DNA of 8,284 bases from Dehalococcoidia bacterium (GCA_016927965.1 JAFGLP010000049.1:1-8284), one strand, 5' to 3'. Shown: positions 1 to 7,915, counted from the stretch's first letter. The notes: generated by a model from the letters alone, not told the origin. Made by a program: numbers and translations.

Positions 1-1
1 A

Positions 2-3000
2 GCTGCGCAGGTTGGATCAACTCTAGCCCGCATACAGGGAAGAAAGGAATTGGAAGATACCGAAGAGTGCTACCGGGCATTGTTTGAAAAAAGTATCAAT
101 CCGATTCTTGTTACTGACATCGACGGCAAATACCTGGATGGTAATGATGCCGCGCTGGCCTTCCTGGAGTGCACCAGAGAAGAATTGCTGGCCATGTATG
201 TGAAAGACACGTTGCCTCCATATCTGGATGAACAATGGCTGCAGCAGTACCGGGAGCTCTGGGAGAGAGGGGGCACGGTGGAGAGGGACTATTATGTCTG
301 GGGCAAGATAAAGGTTATGGAGATGACAGTGGCCTCGGTCCAACTGGGGGAACAGCAAATCGTTATAGGCATTGGTAAGGATATAACGGAAAGGAAAAAA
401 ATGGAAGCCGCTTTGCAGAAGTCTGAGGAAAAGTACCGCCTGCATGTGAATAGTGTTTCCGATGTGATTTTTTCATTTGACCCGGAACTGCGCGTGATGG
501 ATTTTTCGCCTTCTGTGGAACGTCTGCTGGGATATAAGCCCGAGGAGCTTATCGGCTGCCAGCTTGCGGAGCTCAACTTGCTGGCGCCGGAATCCTTGCC
601 GGCGGTAAAGGAAAATCTTAAGACGATCCTCGCTGGCGGGCATATTGAAAATACGGAGTATGAGGTGATAGCCAAGGATGGGATGAGGAAATTCGTGGAA
701 ATCAATAGTGCGCCCCTGTACAGCGAAGATAAGATAATCGGCACGGTTTCCGTAGCAAGGGACATCACGGATCACAAAAAGATAGAGCAGGCACTGATTG
801 AAAGTGAGTCTAAATACCGTAGCCTGGTGGAAAGCGCCGGTGTGGGTGTAGCCACGGTCAATATGAAAGGCGAAATAAGCTTTGTCAATGAAGGGTACTG
901 CCGGATAATCGGATATACAAAGGATGAATTAGAGGGTAAACTTTTTGCAGACTTAATATACCCTGATGATAGGGCCACAGTTTTCGATATATTTACCAAT
1001 GCGGTAAAAGCCGGTACGGCCACCCATCACCTTGAATTCCGAGCGGTCCATAAGGATGGACATGAGGTGTGGCTGCATACAAATCCGACTGTTATGGCCA
1101 TAAATAATGAGATCGCAGGTTTCAGCGCCATCCTTCACGAAATAACAGAGCTTAAAAAAACGGAAGAAGCCCTGCGGTTGAGCGAGGAGAAATTCCGGGA
1201 TCTTGCCGATCTGGCGCCGCAGGTGGTTTTTGAGGCGGATAAGCAAGGGGTATTCACTTATGTCAACAAACGGGGCTACGAAGTTTTTGGATACGGTCCC
1301 GGTGAGATCGTGGATAAACTGAAAGCGAGCGACGTTATCATACCTGAAGAACGTGAAACTGCAATGAAAAACTATTTTGGGATATTGGGCGGAGCGAGAA
1401 GCTCCGGGAACGAATATACCGCTCTGCGAAAAGATGGTGGAACATTCAACGTACTAGCATTTTCAAACGCTATTATTAAAAACGGCGAAGTTGTCGGCTT
1501 AAGAGGGACTTATACAAATATCTCAAGGATGAAAGCAACCGAAAAGGCCTTGAGGGATTCGGAGGAGAAATACAGGTCGTTAATTGAAAATGCCGGAGAA
1601 GCAATCTTCATAGCGCAGGATGATAAAGTAGTATTCGCCAACCAGAGGACATTGGAGATTGTCCATTATGAAAGGGACGAATTTTTCGCAAAGCCGTTTA
1701 TTGAAATGATCTATCCAGATGACCGGGAAATAGTATATGAGAGATACAGCAAGCGGATACAGGGGGAGCCGATGGTCCCGGCATATGATGTCCGCATAAT
1801 TGATAAAGACGGATCGGTTATCTGGGTTGAACTGAGGGCGACTAAAATCGAATGGGAAGGGCGGCCGGCGACACTGAATTTTGTTACGGATATAACTGTG
1901 CGCAAGCAGGCTGAGCAGTCCCTCAAAGAAAGCGAGGAGAGGTACCGCCTGCTGGCTGATAATGCCCTGGATGTCATTTGGACGGCCGATATGCAGGGGC
2001 ACATAACATATGTCAGCCCCTCAGTCCGCTATATTGTGGGGCGTTCCGCCGAAGAGATAATGAACATGTACAGAAGCGAGACTTTGACGGTAGCAGTATT
2101 CGGGGTTACAGAAGAAGACCGCCAGCGTTTTCTGAGTGGACTGAAAACACTTATCAGGGATGCCTCTCGCACCCTTTCCTTCGAGTTCGGACTCAAACAC
2201 AGTGATGGGTTCACATCATGGGTTGAAGTGAAGATGAGCATAATGCGCGACCAGAACCGGCAGGCTGCCGGAATACTCGGTATTGCCCGGGACATTACCC
2301 AGCAGAAGAAGATGACCGAGCGCCTGATCAGCACCGACCGTCTGGCATCACTGGGTGAAATGGCGGCAGGGCTGGCGCATGAAGTCAATAATCCGCTTAC
2401 AGCGGTCATGGGTTTCGCTTACCTGCTGCAGCAGAACCCCAACATACCACCTGAGATACGCAAAGATGTGGAAGCTATATACCATGAAGGTAAAAGGGCG
2501 GCGGACGTGATTAAAAGCTTCCTGGTCTTTGCGCGGGGGCAAAAACCGGAAAGGCAGGCCGTATATATCAATGATATACTCGATGGCATGCTCAGGCTCA
2601 GGCGGAGTCAGATGAATGAAGAAAATATAGAGGTGAGCGCAGAGCTGGCGGAGGACCTGCCGGCAGTGCAGGGAGAAGTATCCCAACTCCAGCAGGCCTT
2701 CTTGAATATTGTACTGAATGCGGAATATTTTATGTGCAAAAGCAACCGGGGCGGACACCTTAAACTGAGCAGCTCATTGGAAGACGGTAAAATAATAGTT
2801 AAAATAGCGGATGATGGTCCCGGCATAGACCCGGAGAAGCTGAACAGGGTTTTTGACCCATTTTATACTACGAAGGACGTTGGAGAAGGAACCGGCCTGG
2901 GACTAAGTATCTGCCATGGGATAATCAGGGGACATGGAGGGGAAATTTATGTCGAAAGCAACCCCGAGAAAGGTACGGTTTTTACAGTGGAACTGCCGAT

Positions 3001-3010
3001 AGGGCAATAG
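2..3010 (+). CDS. Multi-PAS sensor histidine kinase, 5'-truncated by the window edge
   Basis: This is a cytoplasmic-looking two-component sensor kinase that should autophosphorylate on a histidine and pass phosphate to a response regulator. Numbering from the Leu codon at 50, six PAS/PAC modules lie at about residues 5-115, 125-240, 253-368, 381-492, 507-618 and 629-750. They are joined by helical linkers of the SEEKYR type. A HisKA dimerisation domain follows (about 760-830, HEVNNPL box, phospho-acceptor His777), then a HATPase domain with N box (Asn886, Asn890), G1 DDGPGI (921-926), F box FDPFYTTK (935-942) and G2 GTGLGLS (947-953). All catalytic motifs are intact. No membrane segment or receiver domain is visible. 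The frame has no stop back to base 2, and the 16 residues before position 50 resemble the end of a GAF domain plus linker, so the TTG at 50 (purine-rich SD only 1 nt away) is probably not the start. The signal sensed and the partner regulator are unknown. Confidence 0.93.
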   Translation, partial: AAQVGSTLARIQGRKELEDTEECYRALFEKSINPILVTDIDGKYLDGNDAALAFLECTREELLAMYVKDTLPPYLDEQWLQQYRELWERGGTVERDYYVWGKIKVMEMTVASVQLGEQQIVIGIGKDITERKKMEAALQKSEEKYRLHVNSVSDVIFSFDPELRVMDFSPSVERLLGYKPEELIGCQLAELNLLAPESLPAVKENLKTILAGGHIENTEYEVIAKDGMRKFVEINSAPLYSEDKIIGTVSVARDITDHKKIEQALIESESKYRSLVESAGVGVATVNMKGEISFVNEGYCRIIGYTKDELEGKLFADLIYPDDRATVFDIFTNAVKAGTATHHLEFRAVHKDGHEVWLHTNPTVMAINNEIAGFSAILHEITELKKTEEALRLSEEKFRDLADLAPQVVFEADKQGVFTYVNKRGYEVFGYGPGEIVDKLKASDVIIPEERETAMKNYFGILGGARSSGNEYTALRKDGGTFNVLAFSNAIIKNGEVVGLRGTYTNISRMKATEKALRDSEEKYRSLIENAGEAIFIAQDDKVVFANQRTLEIVHYERDEFFAKPFIEMIYPDDREIVYERYSKRIQGEPMVPAYDVRIIDKDGSVIWVELRATKIEWEGRPATLNFVTDITVRKQAEQSLKESEERYRLLADNALDVIWTADMQGHITYVSPSVRYIVGRSAEEIMNMYRSETLTVAVFGVTEEDRQRFLSGLKTLIRDASRTLSFEFGLKHSDGFTSWVEVKMSIMRDQNRQAAGILGIARDITQQKKMTERLISTDRLASLGEMAAGLAHEVNNPLTAVMGFAYLLQQNPNIPPEIRKDVEAIYHEGKRAADVIKSFLVFARGQKPERQAVYINDILDGMLRLRRSQMNEENIEVSAELAEDLPAVQGEVSQLQQAFLNIVLNAEYFMCKSNRGGHLKLSSSLEDGKIIVKIADDGPGIDPEKLNRVFDPFYTTKDVGEGTGLGLSICHGIIRGHGGEIYVESNPEKGTVFTVELPIGQ

Positions 3011-3048
3011 AGGACGAATATGCGGAGGGGGGGAGAAGGCCGATGTTG

Positions 3049-3076
3049 TTGACAGGAATTGAAATCCTATGATAAT
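3049..3076 (+). promoter_or_regulatory. Predicted sigma-70-type promoter for the rpsL operon
   Basis: A perfect -35 hexamer TTGACA (3049-3054) is followed after 16 nt by GATAAT (3071-3076), five of six matches to the -10 consensus, in an AT-rich stretch. This is the best promoter-like match in the gap between the kinase and rpsL and would start transcription near 3083, giving a leader of about 180 nt. The spacer holds a near-palindrome at 3054-3068 (AGGAATTGAAATCCT, six of seven pairs match around a central G), which could be an operator. The promoter call rests on consensus matching by eye; the operator idea is inference. Confidence 0.65.
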
Positions 3077-3082
3077 ATTTCC

Positions 3083-3263
3083 ATTTGTTGCAAACTTGCG
3101 TTAATATTATTGGGTTTAGCGCCAGTTTGTGTGGCCTGGATATTAGATAAGCCGGCTGGTTGACCCGGGATGTGGGCCAGATCGGGGAGAGTCCGGGAGC
3201 AACTAGGTGGCTTTTTAATTTGCCGCAAATTTAGGAAAAAAGAGTTTTAAGGAAGATATAAGT
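3083..3263 (+). promoter_or_regulatory. Putative structured 5' leader of the rpsL operon
   Basis: About 180 nt separate the predicted transcription start from rpsL, with no convincing gene. The first half is AT-rich and the second half GC-rich with several possible helices. One hairpin pairs CCG 3152-3154 with CGG 3183-3185, CTGG 3156-3159 with CCAG 3177-3180, and CCC 3164-3166 with GGG 3174-3176. Two competing pairings are CCCGG 3164-3168 with CCGGG 3193-3197, and AAGCC 3149-3153 with GGCTT 3209-3213, the latter running into a U tract at 3212-3216. This could be an attenuator or a ribosomal-protein binding leader, but I recognise no known family. The rpsL ribosome binding site AAGGA lies at 3249-3253. 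Confidence 0.35.
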
Positions 3264-3698
3264 ATGCCGACAGTAAACCAGCTGGTCAGAAAAGGTCGCC
3301 ACAAGGTGGGCCGTAAGACCAAGGCGCCCGCGTTACAGGTGATTCACAATACTTTGAAGAACAAGACGCGTAAAGGGGTGTGTTCACCACAGAAACGCGG
3401 GGTATGCGTGCAGGTCAAAACCATGACCCCCAAAAAACCAAACTCGGCTTTGCGTAAGATTGCACGTGTCAGGCTTACGAACGGAATCGAAGTTACAGCA
3501 TATATCCCGGGGGAGGGACATAACCTGCAGGAACACTCGGTTGTTCTGATCCGCGGGGGCAGAGTAAAGGACCTGCCGGGTGTACGCTATCATATTATAC
3601 GCGGCACGCTGGATGCTGCGGGAGTCGACAAGCGCAGGCAGGGACGCAGTAAGTATGGCGCCAAGAGAGGCAAAGTTGCCGCTGCCGCTGCCAGCTAA
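3264..3698 (+). CDS. rpsL: 30S ribosomal protein S12 (uS12)
   Basis: S12 lies at the decoding centre of the 30S subunit and helps control tRNA selection accuracy; it is the classic target of streptomycin-resistance mutations. The protein has 144 residues. It opens with [12 protein letters not shown], then carries the long lineage-specific insert before the SPQKRGVC segment, then the conserved [11 protein letters not shown] (55-65), [10 protein letters not shown] (83-92) and [14 protein letters not shown] (97-110). The lysines equivalent to E. coli K42 and K43 (K57, K58) and K87 (K102) are unchanged, so a streptomycin-sensitive form is expected at these sites. Asp103 matches the aspartate that RimO methylthiolates in E. 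coli. The ATG has an AAGGA SD 10 nt upstream. The C-terminus is unusual: after the usual KYGAKR it ends in a short alanine run (GKVAAAAAS). It is the first gene of the operon; rpsG follows 18 nt later. Confidence 0.99.
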   Translation: MPTVNQLVRKGRHKVGRKTKAPALQVIHNTLKNKTRKGVCSPQKRGVCVQVKTMTPKKPNSALRKIARVRLTNGIEVTAYIPGEGHNLQEHSVVLIRGGRVKDLPGVRYHIIRGTLDAAGVDKRRQGRSKYGAKRGKVAAAAAS

Positions 3699-3716
3699 TT
3701 GTAACGGGGAGATGAT

Positions 3717-4187
3717 ATGTCGAGGCGAGCTAAATTCGTAAAAAACACAGTTGCCCCGGATCCCAAGTATGGGAGTTCGGTCGTTGCAAGATTTATTAAT
3801 AAAATAATGTATATGGGCAAAAAGGCAACTGCCCAGGGCATTGTTTACGATGCTTTTGAACGCATTAACAAGCAGATGAAATCAGATCCGCTACAGATTT
3901 TCGAGCAGGCGATGAAGAACGTTACTCCCATGTTGCAGGTTAAATCCCGGCGCGTGGGCGGTGCTACTTATCAGGTGCCTATCGAGGTAAAACCGGAACG
4001 CGGTGAGTTTCTTGCCACCAAGTGGATTATTTCATATGCCAGGGGACGCGGTGGAAGGTCGATGGCTGAAAAGCTTGCCGCAGAATTAATGGATGCTGCT
4101 CAGGGCCAGGGTAATTCAATTAAGAAAAGACAGGATACCCATAAAATGGCCGAAGCTAATAAGGCGTTTGCACATTACAGATGGTAA
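3717..4187 (+). CDS. rpsG: 30S ribosomal protein S7 (uS7)
   Basis: S7 nucleates assembly of the 30S head by binding the 3' domain of 16S rRNA, and its beta-hairpin reaches the E site. The protein has 156 residues, the normal bacterial length. The family signature lies at about 18-44 ([20 protein letters not shown], 15-34, leads into it). The beta-hairpin is around 75-92 ([14 protein letters not shown], 75-88), and the C-terminal helix contains [20 protein letters not shown]. The start ATG follows a clear GGGGAG SD (3706-3711) at 5 nt spacing. Only 18 nt separate it from rpsL, so there is no room for the long S12-S7 spacer through which S7 represses the str operon in E. coli; any autoregulation here must use another site. 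Its final codons overlap an ATG (4181) in the fusA frame. Confidence 0.99.
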   Translation: MSRRAKFVKNTVAPDPKYGSSVVARFINKIMYMGKKATAQGIVYDAFERINKQMKSDPLQIFEQAMKNVTPMLQVKSRRVGGATYQVPIEVKPERGEFLATKWIISYARGRGGRSMAEKLAAELMDAAQGQGNSIKKRQDTHKMAEANKAFAHYRW

Positions 4188-4237
4188 CAACAGGAATAAG
4201 GGAAACCAGGCCAAAATCCGGCCCGGGACTAAATAAA

Positions 4238-6316
4238 ATGACTAGGTCCTATCCGCTAGAGAAAATACGGAATATAGGCATCATTGCGCATATTGATGCC
4301 GGTAAAACTACAACCACTGAAAGAATTCTTTATTACACTGGCAGGACTTATAAGGTGGGCGAAGTACACGATGGAACGGCTGTCATGGACTGGATGGTTC
4401 AGGAGAGAGAGCGCGGCATCACGATTACCTCGGCTGCTACAACGTGCCAATGGAATGATCACCGCATAAATATTATTGATACTCCGGGACACGTTGATTT
4501 CACGGCGGAGGTGGAACGAAGTTTGCGTGTGCTGGATGGTGGTGTGGTGGTGCTGGATGCTGTAGCGGGCGTGGAAGCGCAATCTGAGACAGTATGGCGG
4601 CAGGCTGATAAGTACGGTGTGCCGAGGATATGTTTTATAAATAAGATGGACAGGGTCGGCGCTGATTTTGAGCGTACGATTGGGATGATAGAAGAAAGGC
4701 TCAAAGCCAAACCGATCGCCTTGCAGGTACCTATAGGCAAGGAGAGCCTTTTCCGGGGCGCAATTGATCTGGTCAGGAGAAAAGCATGGATGTTCCATGA
4801 GGGGGTTGATGAAAAGCCCCAGGAAACGGACATCCCTGAGGAATTGAGTCAAGAGGCCATGGCGGCCAGGCACCAGATGATCGAAAGGCTGGCGGAAAAT
4901 GACGACCAGCTTATGCTTAAATATGTTGATAATACTGAGATCGGGGAAGAGGATATCAAGGCTGCGGTCAGGCGGCTGACGGTTGCCAGCAGGATTGTTC
5001 CCGTTGTCTGTGGGACTGCTTTAAGGAATAAAGGCATCCAGTTGGTATTGGACGCAGTGGTTGACTACCTGCCCTCCCCTCTGGAAAGGCCTGCGCTAAC
5101 GGCATTAGACACGTCAACCGGCAGCGAAGTACAGTTGCCCGCCAGCGATGATGCCCCGTTCTGCGCACTTGCTTTTAAGGTCGTATCTGATCCGTTTGTA
5201 GGCAGGCTAGTTTATTTCAGGGTTTATTCCGGCAAGGTAAAGGTCGGCGCACAAATCTATAATGCCAGCAGGGGGTCCAGGGAACGCCTAGGCCGTTTAT
5301 TATTGATGCATGCCAACAGGCGTGAAGAAATCGATAATGTCGATACTGGTTGCATCGCCGCAACGCTGGGATTAAAGAACACCTTTACAGGTGATACGTT
5401 GTGTGATTTGGGGCAACCCATAATCCTCGAAGATATTAAGTTCCCTGAGCCGGTCATCTGGATGGCGGTAGAGCCGAAGAGCAAGGCTGATCAGGATAAA
5501 CTGGGAGATGCTTTGGGAAGACTGGCTGAAGAAGATCCCACTTTTAAAATCAAGACAAATGAAGAGACAGGGCAGACTGTAATTGCCGGCATGGGAGAGT
5601 TGCATCTGGAAGTGCTGATCGACCGGATGATGCGGGAGTTCAGCGTAAAGGTCAATGTAGGTAAACCGCAGGTAGCTTATAAAGAGACTGTGACGCTTAC
5701 TGTGGAAGCTGAGGGCAGGTTTATCCGCCAGTCTGGCGGACATGGACAGTACGGTCATTGCTGGCTGAAAGTCGAACCGGGCGCACGCAACAGCGGGTTT
5801 AAGTTTATTAATGCTGTACGTGGAGGCGATATCTCGAAGCAATATATACCGGCTGTTGAAGCAGGTGTAAGAGAAGCGCTCGATACGGGCGGCTTAAGCG
5901 GGTATCCGCTGGTAGACGTTCAGGTCACGGTATTTGACGGCAGCGAACACGAAGTCGATTCATCGGAAATGGCATTTAAAATGGCTGGCTCCTTGGCTTT
6001 AAAGGAAGCTGTTGCAAAGGCCAAACCCGCTGTCCTGGAACCGATTATGAAGGTAGAGGTGGTTGCACCCGCTTCATTTATGGGCGATGTGATAGGGGAC
6101 ATCAACTCACGCAGAGGACAGATCGAAGGGATTGAAACACATGGAGAAACATGTGTCATCCACTGTCTCATACCGCTGGCTGAATCTTTCGGTTATGCAA
6201 CGAGTTTGAGATCGGCCACACAGGGAAGGGCTACGTATTCGATGGAGTTTTACCAGTACAAGGAAGTCCCGGCGAGTATACTTGAAGAAATGTTAGCTAA
6301 AGCTAAGGGTAGGTAA
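4238..6316 (+). CDS. fusA: Translation elongation factor G
   Basis: EF-G is the GTPase that drives tRNA-mRNA translocation and, with RRF, ribosome recycling. From the ATG at 4238 the protein has 692 residues, normal for the family. The G domain shows AHIDAGKTT (17-25), switch [13 protein letters not shown] (58-69), DTPGH (81-85, catalytic His85), NKMD (135-138) and GTA (259-261). Domain II begins near 308, and domain III includes [18 protein letters not shown] (451-468). Domain IV has GGHGQYGH (500-507) and the tip loop [10 protein letters not shown] (571-580) with the conserved histidine. Domain V ends with [21 protein letters not shown]. An in-frame ATG at 4181, inside the end of rpsG, would add 19 residues unlike EF-G and has no SD. 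The 4238 start fits the family's [15 protein letters not shown] opening, although its own SD is weak (GGGA, 4225-4228). All functional motifs look intact. Confidence 0.98.
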   Translation: MTRSYPLEKIRNIGIIAHIDAGKTTTTERILYYTGRTYKVGEVHDGTAVMDWMVQERERGITITSAATTCQWNDHRINIIDTPGHVDFTAEVERSLRVLDGGVVVLDAVAGVEAQSETVWRQADKYGVPRICFINKMDRVGADFERTIGMIEERLKAKPIALQVPIGKESLFRGAIDLVRRKAWMFHEGVDEKPQETDIPEELSQEAMAARHQMIERLAENDDQLMLKYVDNTEIGEEDIKAAVRRLTVASRIVPVVCGTALRNKGIQLVLDAVVDYLPSPLERPALTALDTSTGSEVQLPASDDAPFCALAFKVVSDPFVGRLVYFRVYSGKVKVGAQIYNASRGSRERLGRLLLMHANRREEIDNVDTGCIAATLGLKNTFTGDTLCDLGQPIILEDIKFPEPVIWMAVEPKSKADQDKLGDALGRLAEEDPTFKIKTNEETGQTVIAGMGELHLEVLIDRMMREFSVKVNVGKPQVAYKETVTLTVEAEGRFIRQSGGHGQYGHCWLKVEPGARNSGFKFINAVRGGDISKQYIPAVEAGVREALDTGGLSGYPLVDVQVTVFDGSEHEVDSSEMAFKMAGSLALKEAVAKAKPAVLEPIMKVEVVAPASFMGDVIGDINSRRGQIEGIETHGETCVIHCLIPLAESFGYATSLRSATQGRATYSMEFYQYKEVPASILEEMLAKAKGR

Positions 6317-6625
6317 ATGACCAAGCAGAAGATAAGAATTAAGCTAAGGGGATACGATCACAGGCTGGTAGACCAGTCTGCGGGGCAAATAATTGAGACG
6401 GCGATTAAATCGGGCGCTGAAGTAATAGGCCCGGTACCGTTGCCGACGAAACTGGAAAAGTTCTGTGTTATCAGGTCACCCCATATTGATAAGGACTCGC
6501 GTGAACAATTTGAGATCCGCACTCATAAGAGGCTGATCGATATAGTCGGGCCGACGACTAAAACAATAGACGCACTGACGCAGTTGCAGTTGCCGTCAGG
6601 CGTAGAGATAGATATTAGATTGTAG
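6317..6625 (+). CDS. rpsJ: 30S ribosomal protein S10 (uS10)
   Basis: S10 is a 30S head protein that also acts as NusE in transcription antitermination complexes with NusB. The protein has 102 residues, typical length. It carries the S10 signature [12 protein letters not shown] (34-45), the [20 protein letters not shown] segment (54-73) and the closing [11 protein letters not shown]. The ATG directly follows the fusA stop codon (TAA then ATG with no gap), and the SD AAGGG (6305-6309) lies inside the last fusA codons. Its translation is therefore probably coupled to fusA. In many bacteria tuf lies between fusA and rpsJ; here it is absent and the str and S10 gene sets are joined directly. Confidence 0.99.
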   Translation: MTKQKIRIKLRGYDHRLVDQSAGQIIETAIKSGAEVIGPVPLPTKLEKFCVIRSPHIDKDSREQFEIRTHKRLIDIVGPTTKTIDALTQLQLPSGVEIDIRL

Positions 6626-6636
6626 GAACGGTAGAA

Positions 6637-7245
6637 ATGTCTGGCATACTTGGAAAAAAAATAGGAATGACACAGCTTTACAGGGAAAACCTTGAGATAG
6701 CTGTAACCGCTATTGAGGCCGGTCCTTGTTGTGTTACGCAGGTGAAAACTGCGGAAAAAGATAAATACAATGCAGTGCAGATCGGTTTTGGCGAGTCCAA
6801 GAAGATCTCGAAACCCGAGAAAGGACATCTGAAAGATAATGGGAACTACAGGTATTTAAGGGAGTTCAGGTTGGATGATGTCAAGGAATACCAGGTCGGG
6901 CAAAAAATTGATGTAAGCATATTCAAGGCTGGAGACATCGTGCATGTCGAGGGAATCTCGAAGGGCAAAGGATTTGCCGGCGGTGTGAAACGGCACCATT
7001 TTAAGGGCGGCCCCAAAACCCACGGTCAGTCGGACAGACACCGCGCACCGGGTTCAATTGGCTCTGGCACAACGCCGGGCCGTGTTTTGAAAGGGCTTCG
7101 TATGGCGGGGCACATGGGTGCCTGCAAAGTTACTGTCCGAAGTCTGGAAGTGGTCGAAGTAGACCATGCGAAAAATATTGTTTTGCTGAAAGGCGCAGTA
7201 CCTGGCGCTAAGGGCGGCTTATTACTCATTGAGAAAGCTGGTTAG
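6637..7245 (+). CDS. rplC: 50S ribosomal protein L3 (uL3)
   Basis: L3 is an early-assembly 50S protein that binds 23S rRNA; its long central extension reaches close to the peptidyl transferase centre. The protein has 202 residues, close to the usual 205-210. It opens with the typical MSGILGKKIGMTQLY, and the signature region ISKGKGFAGGVKRHHFKGGP lies at about 107-126. The central loop HRAPGSIGSGTTPGRVLKG runs from about 135 to 153. The residue matching E. coli Gln150, the PrmB methylation site, falls in SGTTPG and is Thr rather than Gln, so that modification is not expected. The SD is AGGA (6624-6627), overlapping the rpsJ stop codon, 9 nt before the ATG. The gap to rpsJ is 11 nt. Confidence 0.99.
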   Translation: MSGILGKKIGMTQLYRENLEIAVTAIEAGPCCVTQVKTAEKDKYNAVQIGFGESKKISKPEKGHLKDNGNYRYLREFRLDDVKEYQVGQKIDVSIFKAGDIVHVEGISKGKGFAGGVKRHHFKGGPKTHGQSDRHRAPGSIGSGTTPGRVLKGLRMAGHMGACKVTVRSLEVVEVDHAKNIVLLKGAVPGAKGGLLLIEKAG

Positions 7246-7249
7246 AAGG
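7244..7249 (+). promoter_or_regulatory. Ribosome binding site that fixes the rplD start at GTG 7259
   Basis: AGAAGG overlaps the rplC stop codon and lies 9 nt before GTG 7259. A TTG at 7229 in the same frame lies upstream of this SD, inside rplC, and has no SD of its own. Confidence 0.7.
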
Positions 7250-7258
7250 TTAAGTACA

Positions 7259-7915
7259 GTGGATTTAGAGATATTTAATTTAAAAGGCGAGAAGACCGGA
7301 AAGATCACGGTAAGCGATTATGTATTTGGCGAGACCGTGAATGAAGCGGTTGTACATCAGACGCTGGTAATGCAGCTTGCCAACCGCCGCCAGGGCACAG
7401 CGGATACTCAGACCAGGTCTGACGTGAAACGGAGCACCAAGAAGCTTTTTGCACAGAAGCACACTGGAAGAGCAAGGCGCGGCGCAGCGACGTCTGCCCT
7501 GCTGAAAGGGGGCAGCGTAGTTTTCGGTCCGCACCCGCGCAACTACAGACAGGACATGCCCAAGAAAATGCGCCGTCTGGCATTACGGAGTGTTCTCTCC
7601 GGCAAAGTACGCGATGGCGAGATAAAAATACTAGATAAGCTTAGCATTGCTGAACCCAAGACAAAGCTGATCACAGAGATACTAGATAGTCTGGGTATTG
7701 AAAGCACCGCCATCATAGGCGTAGCGATTGGAAATGATTATATTACCATGGCCAGTTCGAATGTGCCTGGCATCAAAACGACAATGGTATCGATGCTGAA
7801 TGTTGCAGATCTGCTGTCTTATAAAACATTATTGCTGGACGTTGATGCAGTGAAACGTATCGAACAGCTCTGGGACAAAAAGAAAACTGGTAAAAGCAAG
7901 GAAAAAGCAGGTTAA
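7259..7915 (+). CDS. rplD: 50S ribosomal protein L4 (uL4)
   Basis: L4 binds 23S rRNA early in assembly, and its extended loop lines the exit tunnel constriction. In E. coli it also represses its own S10 operon. From the GTG at 7259 the protein has 218 residues and begins MDLEIFNLKGEK, as L4 proteins do; an in-frame TTG at 7229 would add ten residues with no family support. Landmarks are FGETVNEAVVHQ (23-34), RQGTADTQTRSDV (44-56), the tunnel loop QKHTGRARRG (66-75), VVFGPHPRNY (87-96), PKKMRRLALRSVLS (101-114) and the C-terminal YKTLLLDVDAVKRIE. The lysine equivalent to E. coli K63 (macrolide-linked) is kept as K67. The loop differs from E. coli at nearby sites: LFAQKH replaces PWRQKG, and ATSALLKGG replaces IKSPIWRSGG. 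The lysine-rich tail after residue 206 is probably disordered. Confidence 0.98.
   Translation: MDLEIFNLKGEKTGKITVSDYVFGETVNEAVVHQTLVMQLANRRQGTADTQTRSDVKRSTKKLFAQKHTGRARRGAATSALLKGGSVVFGPHPRNYRQDMPKKMRRLALRSVLSGKVRDGEIKILDKLSIAEPKTKLITEILDSLGIESTAIIGVAIGNDYITMASSNVPGIKTTMVSMLNVADLLSYKTLLLDVDAVKRIEQLWDKKKTGKSKEKAG

Noticed and set aside
3011..3048. A Rho-independent terminator for the kinase gene
   Set aside because: I looked for a GC-rich stem followed by a T run between the stop codon and the promoter and found none; the region is purine-rich without a paired stem.
3020..3072. Two tiny reading frames after the kinase (10 codons at 3020-3052 and 9 codons at 3043-3072), each with an SD-like motif
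   Set aside because: They run into the predicted -35 and -10 elements, are too short to judge, and the purine-rich tract produces SD-like matches by chance.
3207..3216. GGTGGCTTTTT as a simple intrinsic terminator
   Set aside because: The local stem (AGC 3198-3200 with GCT 3210-3212, plus a few weak pairs) is too weak. Only the long-range AAGCC/GGCTT pairing makes it terminator-like, so I report it as a leader hypothesis.
4256..4873. A 205-codon open frame on the minus strand inside fusA, and similar long minus-strand frames inside the kinase (such as 292-768)
   Set aside because: They lie fully opposite clear genes with intact family motifs, resemble no known protein and have no promoter or SD context. 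They are shadows of the coding strand.
7229..7258. TTG 7229 as the rplD start
   Set aside because: It lies inside rplC with no SD, and the ten extra residues do not match L4. GTG 7259 has an AGAAGG site 9 nt upstream and gives the family N-terminus.
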